Source: Scylla paramamosain (taxonomy: Eukaryota; Arthropoda; Malacostraca; Decapoda; Portunidae). From it: a DNA stretch of 64,000 nucleotides. The position numbers and the translations under genes are program-made. Below, one piece after another: positions 40,321-51,300 of the stretch. The stretch's first letter is position 1. Each line of letters begins with the position of its first letter. The notes under the pieces were generated by a model. It saw only the letters and a list, made by a program, of their open reading frames with translations. It was not told where the DNA came from and did no database searches. The stretch covers positions 6,397,967 through 6,461,966 of the forward strand of contig NC_087191.1 in assembly GCF_035594125.1 (NCBI RefSeq), written 5' to 3'.

Positions 40321-43212
40321 ATTACCAAAAGCGTGTATTTTCAGTGTTTACAGCTATTCCGTGAAAAAGAAAATGCCAAAATGCATGCAAAGCACCCTAA
40401 ATGAGGAAAAAAAGGGACATTACGAGAAACGTGCATTATAAGTGTTTTTGAGATTCTTAGATACCAAAACCCTGAAACTCATGAATAACACTCTTAATTG
40501 AGAAACAGAACAACCTTACCAAATGCGTGTATTTTGAGTGTTTTTTTTCACATCCTTGGTTACCAAATCCCCAAATTGCATACGAAATTAGCTTTATGTG
40601 GAAAGAAAAAAAAAAGACATTACCAGAAAAGTGTCTTTTGAGTGTTTTTGAGCGTGTTAGGCAATAAAGCACTAAAAAGCAGGGCAATCACATTACATGG
40701 GAATAAAACCAACTTTTACCAAGAACTTGCCTTTAAGTGTTTTTGAGCTCCTAACATACCAAAACACTAAAATGCATGCAAAACACCCTTTATGAAGAAA
40801 CAGAATAACATTACCAAAAACATGTATTTTGAGTGTTTTTGATTATGTTACCTATAAAAACGCTTTAATACATGCAAAGAACCCTATGTTTGGGAAACGA
40901 AAGGACATTACGAGAAACGTGTATTATTAATGTTATTAAATTCCTTAAGCACCAAAAAGCTAAAATCCACAAATAACACTCTTTATAGAGAGAAAAAAAA
41001 GTAATTTTCTTTTTTTATTTTGTTATTCTTCTTCATAGGTACCGAGATGCCAAAATTCTGGCAAAATTCAGGGAAATTATGTGGAAAAAAAAACATTATC
41101 AAAAAAAGTTAATTTTAGCTTTTTTTCGGACAGTTATGTACCAAATTCTAAATTACATGCAAAGCCACCTCTATAGGGAAATTAAACGACTTTACCAGAA
41201 ACCTGTGTTTTGAGTGTTTTTCAGCATGTTAGGCACCAAAACAATAAATAATATGGAAGTCACTCTATATGGGAATCCAAAACAAAATCACTTAACACTT
41301 GTCTTTTCAGTGTTTTACGTAGAAACACGCTAAAACGGATGCAAACAAACCAATATGAAGAAATAGAATAACATTGCCAAAAAGGTATATTTTGAGTGTT
41401 TTTGAGCCTGTTACCTACAAAAAACGCGAAAATGGATGCAAAGGACTCTATATTGGGAAACAAAAGGACATTACGAGAAACCTGTATAATGAGTGTTTTA
41501 TAGTTTCACAATAACCACAAGGCAAAAGTTTCTTAGATACCAAAATGCTGAAACTCATGAATAACACTTGATTGAGATACAGAACAACCTTACCAAATGC
41601 GTGTATTTTGAGTGTTTTTCACATCCTTAGTTACCAAAACACGAAATTGCATGCGAAACTAGGTTTATGTGGGGAAAACATTATATTGCCAGAAAATATT
41701 TTTTGAGTGTTTATGAGCGTGTTAGGCAATAAAGTACTTAAAAGAAGGGCAATCGCATTACATGTGAATAAAAAAAACTTTTACCAAGAACTTGCCGTTA
41801 AATAGTTTTGAGCTCCTTACATACCAAAACGCTAAAACGAATGCAAAAAAAATTTTTATGGAGAATCACAATAACATTACAAAAAACATGTATTTTGAGT
41901 GTTTTTGATCATGTTACCTATAAAAACGCCTAAATACATGCAAAGAATCCTATGTTTGGGAAACGAAAGGACATTACGAGAAACGTGTATTATAAGTGTT
42001 TTTTAAGTTACTTAAATACCAAAAAGCTAAAACCCACAAATAACACTCTTTATGAAGAAACAAAAAAATAAATAAATAAAAATAAATAAATGAAATAAAA
42101 GAAAATAATTTTTTTTTTTGTTATTCATCTTCAGAGGTACCGAGATGCCAAAATTCTGTTAAAATTCATGGAAATTATGTGGATAAAAGAACATTATCGA
42201 AAAAGTTAATTTTAGCTTTTTTTTCGTACCAAACCCTAAAGTGCATGCAAAGCCATCTATATGGGGAAATTAAACGACTTTACAAACTGTCTTTTGAGTG
42301 TTTTTCAGCATGTTAGTCACCAAAACGATAAATAATATGGAAGTCACTCTATATGGGAATCCAAAAGAAAATTACTGAAAACGTGTCCTTTCAGTGTTTT
42401 ACGTAAAAAACGCTAAAACGGATGCAAACAGACCAATATGAAGAAATAGAATAACATTACCATTTAAGTATTTTTGAGCTTGTGACCAACAAAAAAAAAA
42501 AAACGTGAAAATGGATGCAAAGCACTCTATATTAGGAAATAAAAAGACATTACGAGAAACGTGTATAATGAGTATTTTATAGTTTCACAAGAACCACAAA
42601 GCAAAAAACGCAAAAACTAGTGTATATGGAGAAGTTTCTTAGATACCAAAATGCTGAAACTCCTGAATAACACTCTTAATTAAGAAACAGAATAACATTA
42701 CTAAATGCGTGTATTTTGAGTGTTTTTCACATTCTTAGTTACTAGAACCTCAAATTGCATGGGAAACTAGCTTTATGTGGGAAAAAAAATGACATTACCA
42801 GAAAAGTATCTTTTGAGGGTTTTTTGAGAGAGTTAGGCAATAAAGCACTAAAAAGGAGGGCAATCACATTACATGGGAATAAAACCAACTTTTACCAAGA
42901 ACTTGCCTTTAAGTGTTTTTAACTCCTTATATACAAAAACGCATACCAAAATGCTGAAACTCCTGAATAACACTCTAAATTGAGAAACAGAACAACCTTA
43001 CCAAATGCGTGTATTTTGAGTGTTTTTCACATTCTTAGTTACCAAAACCCCAAATTTTATGTGAAAGTAGCTTTATGTGGGAAAAAAAAAATGACATTAC
43101 CAGAAAAGTGTCTTTTAAGTGTTTTTTTTTTTTTTTTTTAGCATGATAGGCAATAAAGCACTAAAAAGCAGGGCAATCACATTACATGGGAATAAAACTA
43201 ACTTTTACTAAC
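40321..43212 (+). repeat. Satellite, 11-mer higher-order array
   Basis: Forward array that continues the duplication: 40,321-40,540 matches 4,831-5,050 and leads into 1.1-kb units. Type-4 starts are visible near 40,538, 41,608 and 42,719, and a truncated unit follows at ~42,935-43,020, where ACGCATACCAAAATGC marks a jump. T17 near 43,122 is an expansion. It ends at a strand switch near ACTAAAAATAAACGTTC. Confidence 0.87.
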
Positions 43213-43832
43213 AACTAAAAATAAACGTTCTTGTTCTGTTTTGTTTATCTATATAAAATGACTTTCATGCATTTTTTGGGAGTATCTAAAAACCTCAAAA
43301 ACACTCTTAATACACGTATGTATATATGTATGGTAGTTATTTTGTTTTTATCCATAAAGGGTGTTTTGCATGTTTTTTTTTTTTTTTTTTTTTTTAGCTT
43401 TTTAGTACACAAGTAATTCAAAGACACTCAAAATACACGTTTTTCGTAATGTTATTTTTTTGCGTTTTCGTGTCTAGCATGGTCTACAATACTTAAAATA
43501 TACATTTCTTGTGATCTTCTTTCGTTTCCCCATATAAAGGCGTTTTTGTACCTAAAAAGGTGAAAAACTCACAAAATACACTATTTTCACAATGATTTGT
43601 TTTCCATATAGAGTGCTTTCTATCATTCTTATCGTATTAGTGCTTCAAAAACACTCAAAAGACACGTTTCTGGTGATGTCTAGTTTCCTTTTATAGTTGC
43701 TTTGCATGCATTTTGGCGTTTTGGTCCCTAGTAATGTGAAAAACGCTTAAAATACACGTTTTTGGTAATGGTGTTGTGTTTCTCGATAGAGAGTACTATA
43801 CAAGCGTTTCAGCATTTTTGTACCTAAGAAGC
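43213..43832 (-). repeat. Diverged satellite, inverted
   Basis: Minus-strand monomers with more substitutions than the central array, close to the 5-mer type order. A T21 run lies near 43,375. It is the first of several rapid strand changes between 43.2 and 48.3 kb. The overlapping 60-codon frames on both strands are by-products. Confidence 0.83.
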
Positions 43833-45143
43833 TTAAAAATAGAGAAACATAACACCTTTATCAAAAATATGTATTTTGAGTGTATTTAACATTCTTAGAT
43901 AGGGAAATGACAAAATCCGTGCAAAGAATCCTATATGAAGAAATGAAACGAGATCTACAGAAACATGTTTTTTTTTTTTAGTGTTTATGGGCATTTTCAA
44001 CACCAAAACGATAAAAAGCATATAAAGCACCCTATATGGAAAAAATAAAAATAAAACATATACATTCAGTGTTTTTTAACTTTTTATGTACAAAAAACGC
44101 TAAAACACACACACAAAAAAAAAACATCGAGAAACACTATCACTATCAAAAACGTGTATTTCGAGTGTTTTTCATCTTCTTACGTAGAAAATTCTTACAG
44201 AAGTAGTCTATCATGAAACGAGAAGACATTACGGGAAACTTGTATTATGAATGTTTTCGTTTTAGATATCAATATGGTAAAACGCATGAATAGTATTCTA
44301 TATCCAAGAAACAGAATATTAAAAAAAAAAAAAAAAGGTATTTTCAGTGTGTTTAATGCTGTTAGATACCAAAAGGCGAAAATGCCAGCAAAATCCCCCT
44401 AAATGAGAAAAAGAAACGACATTACGGAAAATGTTTCTTTTGAGAGTTTTTCAGCGCGTTAGGCACCAAAACACTAAAAAAGCAAGGAAATCACACTATA
44501 TTATAAAATAAAACAGAATTAGTAAAAAGGTGTCTTCTTAGTGTTTCTTAACTTCTTACGTAACAAAATGCTACAATTTCACATTGTTAGCTGTGAAAAC
44601 ACCAAAATGCATGCAAAGCCTCTTGTATAGGGAAATGAAGTGACATTACAAGAAACGTATGTTTAGAGTGTTTATGAGAGTGTTAGGCACCAAAACCCTA
44701 AAAAGCATGGAAAACACCCTATATGGGAAAGCAAAACATTACAAGAAACGTGCCTTTTGAGTGCTTTTAAGCATCTTTATGTGCCAAAACGCTAAAACGC
44801 AGGCAAAACACCCTTTATGGAGAAAAACAAGATCATTACCAAAAGCGTGTATTTTGAGTGTTTTTAAAAATTATTACGTAGAAAAAGACAAAATGCATGA
44901 AAAATATCTTTCATGGGGAAACTAAAGAACACTACGAGAAACGTGTATTATGAGTGATATTGACATTCTGAGGTACCAGAACACTGAAAGACATGCCAAA
45001 CATCCTTGATGATGAAACGGAACGACATTTCCAGAACTTGTCTTATCAGTGTTTATGACTGCGTTAAGCACTAAAACGTGGGGAAAAAAGCCAAAAAAAA
45101 TATCTTTTTATGATTTTTGAGCTCCTTTACCAAAACCCTAACA
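43833..45143 (+). repeat. Diverged satellite, forward
   Basis: Forward monomers, diverged and gapped, without the 1.1-kb pattern. Heads such as CAGCGCGTTAGGCACC (44,453) and AGATACCAAAAGGCG (44,367) show the 5-mer types. It switches strand at ~45,140 after CACTCATGATACAAG. Confidence 0.84.
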
Positions 45144-46120
45144 CTCATGATACAAGTTTCTCGAAATGTCTTTTCGTTTCCTCATTTGAGTTTTTTCTAG
45201 GTTAAAACACTAAAAAAACACGTGTTTTATTAAATTTGTTCTGTATCTCCATAAGCCGTGTTTTGCATGCTTTTTTTTAGCGTTTTGGTAAGTAATTAGC
45301 TCATAAACACTCAAAAAGAAACGTATTTTGGTAATGTTGTTGTAGTTGTTTTAGTTGTTTTAGTGTTTTTGGAAATATTATTTCGTTTTCCCGTATAGGG
45401 ATCTTCCTATGCCTTTTTTTTTTTTTTAGCGTTTATGTGCATAACACGCTCATAAACATTCAAAACACACGTTTATGTATGTGTCGTCTCCTTTCCCCAT
45501 AAAGGGTGATTTGCATTCATTTTGGCGATTTGGTAACTAACAATGTGAAATATAATCAAAACACACGTTCATTGTAATGTTCTTTTTTCCATTTAGAATG
45601 CTATTTTTAGTTTTAGTGTTTTTAATATCCAAAAAATCTTAAAAAATACTCATAATACACGTTTCTCGTAATGCCTTTGTTTCCCCATATATGGTATTTT
45701 GCATACATTTTGGCGTTTTTCTACGTAATAAGTCCCAAAAACACTCCAAATGCACGTTTTTGGTAAAGTGTTTCTGTGTTTCCATAAAGGCTGTTTTGTA
45801 TACGTTGTAACGATATGGTACGTAGGTAGCTCAAAAATACTCATAAATCAAGTGTTTTGTAATGTTTTGTTTTCTCTTACAAGGTGCTTACCATTCATTT
45901 AAGCGTTTTGGTGCCTAGAAGACTCATAAACACTCAAAAGACATGTTTCTGTAAATGTCGCTTCTTATCCCCCTTTTACTAGACACGTATTTGCTAATGT
46001 TGTTTGGTTTCCCATAGTCGGAGTTTTCCATGATTTTTAGCGTTTTGGTGACTAACACGTTTATGAATACTAAAAATACATGTTTCTTGAAATATCGCTT
46101 CGTTTTCAATTTTTCAACAT
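45144..46120 (-). repeat. Diverged satellite, inverted
   Basis: Minus-strand monomers recognised from TTTCTCG.AATG, GCGTTTTGGT and CTCAAAAACACTC. Types are irregular and several monomers are truncated. It ends at the non-satellite island, where the last recognisable satellite words are TCGTTTTCAATTTT. Confidence 0.84.
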
Positions 46121-46565
46121 ATCCTGATGTTTATATCGTGTGAATTTTACGTTCTTAGCTTCAATAAATAAATTATAATATCCCTTTAAACTTTATCGCT
46201 TAATATCTCAAAATAGCGAATTTTCGAAAGTAAAAATTATCGTTGCTATTGCTGTTACATATATGCGGGCTGTTGCAGCTTTTTAAACTATGAAAGACGA
46301 ACAATATGTGCTACCAAAATTTTTTTTTTTTTTTTTTTTGAGTTGATTTTCATTTTTGAGAAATATTTGAATGTCAAAATATATTATTTTTATATTTTGC
46401 GTAGAAATATATATATATATATATATTTTTTTTACCCTTTTACAAGAAAAAAATATAGAAAAAAATGTTGTCCTATCCTTCCTGATTAAAATGCATTTTT
46501 AAGGAAAAAAAATGGTCATTAAATAAATAAGAAGATACGAGTTCAATATAGGCAATTTAACATAG
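46121..46565. other. Non-satellite island inside the array
   Basis: About 445 bp without monomer words, very AT-rich, with T22 near 46,319 and (AT)12 near 46,408. It contains a locally GC-richer patch (GCGGGCTGTTGCAGC near 46,266). I found no open reading frame of interest, no terminal inverted repeat that I could confirm, and no resemblance to the LINEs here. It may be an old mobile-element fragment or a relic of the DNA that the satellite invaded. Confidence 0.6.
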
Positions 46566-47465
46566 GATTCGTGATTCTACATATCCCCACTCCATAAATA
46601 CTCAAAAGACACGATTCTAGAAATTTTTATGTTCCCTCTATATGGTGATTTGCATGCATTTTGGCGTTTTTTGTACCTAACAATATGAAATATACTCAAA
46701 ATACAATATTGTTTTGTTTCTAAATTTAGAGTGCTATTGAGGCGCTTTTTCGTTTTGGTACCTAAGAAGCTCAAAAACACTCCTAATACACATTTCTCGT
46801 AATGCCTTTTCGTTTCTCCATAAATGGTACTTTTACATGCATTTCGGCGTTTTTATACGTAACAAGCTCAGAGAAACGTTCTTAGTAATGTTCTTCTGTT
46901 TCTTCAATTTTTTTTTATGCGTTTTAGCATTTTATTACGTAACTAGCTCAAAAACACCTGTTGTTTTGTTTTCCCATTTATGGCGGTTTCCCTTTTTTTT
47001 TTTTTAGCGTTTTGGTACCTAACACGCTCATAAGCACCAAAAAGATGTGATTCTTGAAATATCGTTTATTTTCCCCATAGTGGGTGCTTTGACGTGAAAT
47101 ACACGCAAAATCCTTGTTTTTGATAATGTTATTTTCTTTCTATATAAAAAAAATAATATTCGTGCATTTTATCGTTTTGTTACCTAAAAAAAAAAACACT
47201 CATAATACACGTTTGTCGTAATATCCTTTCGTTTCCCAATATAGGATGCAATACATGCATTTTGGCAATTCCTTACCTAACAAGGTGAAAACATTCAAAA
47301 AAATAAATGCATAAAGCTCAAAAACAATTAAAAAAATACTTGTTTTTGGTAAACATATTCTCTTTCTTTTCGTAACGGGTGTTTTGTATGAGTTTTAATG
47401 TTTCAGTACGTAAGTACTAAAGATGTTTTGATTTTTTTTCTACATATACGAGTTCTCCATACTTT
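46566..47465 (-). repeat. Diverged satellite, inverted
   Basis: Minus-strand monomers resume after the island in the same orientation as before it, so the island interrupts one inverted tract. Monomers are strongly diverged. Words such as TTTTGGTACCTAAGAAGCTC and CTCGTAATG identify them. Confidence 0.83.
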
Positions 47466-48340
47466 CTTAGCTAAAGGAAATTACGTGAAATGTATATTAT
47501 GGGTGTTTTCTTAGCTTATGTATGAAAACGTCAAAACGCATTAATAACACTATATATGGAGAAACAGAATAACATTACCTAAAATGTATAGTCTTAGTGT
47601 TTTTCGCATTTATAAGTACCAAAACGCTACAATGCATGCAAAGCCATTTATAAAGGGAAAGGAAACGACACAATCAGAAACGTAAATTATGGGTTTTTTT
47701 GGGCGTGGTGGGCATCAAAACGCTAAAAAAAAAAATAAATATATTGAAAGCACCTTATTTGGCAAAAAAAAAGTCTTTAGTTTTTTTTTACTTTCTTACG
47801 TACCTAAACGCTAAACCGTGTGCAAAACACCCTTTAAAGAGAAATGGAATAATATAACAAAAAACGTGTTTGTAATTGTTTTTGAGCTTGTTTAGTATAA
47901 AAATGCTAAAATCCATGCAAATCACTCTTCATGATAAAGGAAAGAAATCGTGTAAACCTAAAAACCTAGAATGTGTTTTTTGTGTTTTTTTTTTTAACAT
48001 TGTTAGGTACAAAAACACTAATATGGATGCAAAGACTGGCATATGGTTAAACGAAAAGACAAGAGAAAATTGTGTCTTTTGAGTGTTTTTATTTTTTTTA
48101 TGTAAAAAAATTAAATTCAATAAAAAAAAAACACTAAAAACCATGGAAAGCCCATATATTGGAATTTATATATCAAGAGCTCTTCTCTTATCATATAGCT
48201 CTTTTTTCGGATTTTTATGTACCAAACTCTAAAGTGCATGCCACCTATATAAGGAAGTTAAACGACTTTACCAGAAACGTGTCTTTTCAGTGTTTTTCAG
48301 CATGTTAGGCACCAAAACGATATATAATATGGAAGTCAAT
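47466..48340 (+). repeat. Diverged satellite, forward
   Basis: Forward monomers from AAGGAAATTACGTG. At ~48,190 a jump brings in 11-mer-type sequence (TTTTTCGGATTTTTATGTACC, CAGCATGTTAGGCACC). It then flips strand near 48,340, so the last ~150 bp face a similar sequence in inverted orientation. Confidence 0.83.
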
Positions 48341-51300
48341 TGTAATATTTTTTGGTAATATTTCTTTCTATTTCTGGTAATATTTTTTTTCACACAAAGC
48401 TAGTTTCGCATGCAATTTGGGGTTTTGGTAAGTAAGAAGGTTAAAAAGATTCAAAATACACCCATTTGGTAAGGTTGTTCTGTTTCTCAATTAAGAGTGT
48501 TCTTCATGAATTTCAGCATTTTGGTATCTAAGAAACATCTCCATATACACGAGTTTTTGCATGTTTTGCCTTATGGTTCTTGTAAAACTATAAAACACTC
48601 ATTATACACGTTTCTCGTAAGGTCCTTTTCTTTCCCAATATAGAGTGCTTTGGAACAATTTTCGCGTTTTCTGTAGGTAACAAGCTCAAAAACACTCAAA
48701 ATATAACTTTTTACTAATATTATTCTATTTCTTCATATTGGTTGGTTTCCATCCGTTTTAATGTTTTTCTAGGTAAAACACTAAAAAGACACGTTTTCAG
48801 TAATTTTGTTTTGGATTCCCATAAAGAGTGACTTCCATATTATTTATCGTTTTGGTACCTAACTTGCTGAAAAAAACTCAAAAGACAGGTATCTGGTAAA
48901 GTCGTTTAATTTCCTCATGTAGGTGGCATTGCATACACTTTAGGGTTTGGTACATAACAGTCCGAAAAAAAAAAGCTAAAATTAACTTTTTTCATAATAA
49001 TATTTTTTCACATAATTTCCCTGAATTTTGCAAAAATTTTGGCATCTCGGTACCTATGAAGATAAATAACAAAAAAAAAAATCCTAAATTTAATTTATTT
49101 ATTTATTTTCTCTATAAAGAGTGTTATTTGTGGGTTTTAACTCTTTTCGTACTCATGGAACTTAAAAACACTCATAATACACGTTTCTCGTAATATCGTT
49201 TCGTTTCCCAAACATAGGGTTCTTTGCATGTATTTAAGCGTTTTTATACGTAAGAGATCAAAAACACTGAAAATTCATGTTTTTCGTAATGTTATTTTGT
49301 TTCTCAATAAAGGGTGTTTTGCATGCATTTTAGCGTTTTAGTATGTAAGGAGCTGAAAAACACTTAAAGACAAGTTCTTGGTAAATGTTGGTTTTATTCC
49401 CATGTAATGTCATTGCCCTGCTTTTTTGTGCTTTATTGCCTAACACACTCAAAAACACTCAAAAGACACTTTTTCTGGTAATGTTTCCAACATGTTTCGC
49501 ATGTAATTTCGGGTTTTGGTAACTAAGAATGTGAAAACACTCAAAATACACGCATTTGGTAAGGGTGTTCTGTTTCTCAATTAAGAGTGTTATTCATGAA
49601 TTTCAGCATTTTGGTATCTAAGAAAAATCTCCATATACACGAGTTTTTGCGTTTTTTGCCTTATGGTTCTTGAAAACTATTAAAACATTCATTATACAAT
49701 TTTCTTGTAATATCCTTTTGTTTCCCAATATAGACTGCTTTGCATTCATTTTTTGCGTTTTTTGTACGTAACAAGCTCATAAACACTCAACTTTTTTGTA
49801 ATGTTATTCTATTTCTTCATATTGGTTGGTTTGCATCCGTTTTGTCGTTCTACGCTAAAACTGAAAAGACACGTTTTCAGTAATATTGTTGAAATTGCTG
49901 AAAACACCCAAAGACACGTTTCTTGTAAAGTCGTGTAATTTCCCCATATAGGTGGCTTTGCATGCACTTCCGGGTTTCGTACATAACTCCGGAAAAAGCT
50001 AAAATTATTTTTTTTATGTTTTTTTCACATAATTTCCCTGAATTTTCTCAGAATTTTGGCATCTCGGTACCTATGAAGATGAATAACAAAAAAAAATCTA
50101 TTTTTTTATTATTTTTTTCTCTATAAAGAGTGTTATTTGTGGGTTTTAGATTTTTGGTACTTAAGGAACTTAAAAATACTCATAATACAAGATTTTCGTA
50201 ATGTCCTTTCCTTTCACAAACATAGGGTTCTTTGCATGTATTTAAGCGATTTTATAGGTAACATGATCAAAAACACTCAAAATACATGTTTTTGGTAATG
50301 TTATTCTGTTTCTCCATGAAGGTTGTTTTGCATGCGTTTAGCGTTTTGGTATGTAAGGAGTTAAAAACACTTAAAGGCAAGTTCTTTGTAAAATTTGGTT
50401 TTATTCCAGTGTAATGTGATTGTTCTGCTTTTTAGTGTTTTGTTGCATATAACGCTCAAAAACACTCAAAAGACACTTTTCTGGTAATGTCATTTTTTTC
50501 CCACATAAAGCTAGTTTCGCATGTAATTTGGGATTTTCGTAACTAAGAATGTGAAAAACACTCAAAATACACACATTTCGTAAGGTAGTTCTGTTTTTTT
50601 TCAATTAAAAGTGTTATTCATGAGTTTTAGCGTTTTGGTATATAAGAAACTTTTCTATATACACGAGTTTTTGCGTTTTTTGCCTTGTGGTTCTTGTGAA
50701 ACTATAAAACACTCATTATACACGTTTCTCGTAATGTCCTTTTGCTTCCCAATATAGAGTGCTTTCCATCCATTTGCGCGTTTTTTCTAGGTAAAAAGCT
50801 CAAAAACACTTTTTGGTAATGTTATTCTATTTCTTCATATTTGTTGGTTTGCATCCGTTTTAGGGTTTTTCTACGTAAAACACTGAAAAGACACGTTTTC
50901 ATTAATTTTGTTTTGGATTCACATATTGACTGACTTCCATATTATTTATCGTTTTGGTGCCTAACATGCTGAAAAAAAACTGACAGGTTTCTGATAAAGT
51001 CGTTTAACTTCCTTATATAGGTGGCATGCACTTTAGAGTTTGGTACATAAAAATCCGAAAAAAACAGCTATAATTAACTTTTTTGATAATGTTCTTTTTT
51101 CCACATAAATTCCCTGAATTTTGGCAGAATTTTGGCATCTTGGTACCTATGAAAATCAATATAAAAAAAGCTATTTTTTTTATTTATTATTTTTTTCTCT
51201 ATAGTGTTATTTGTGGGTTGTAACGTTTTGGTACTTAAGGAACACTTAAAAACACTTAAAAACACTTAAAAACACATGTTTTTAGTAATGTTATTCTGCT

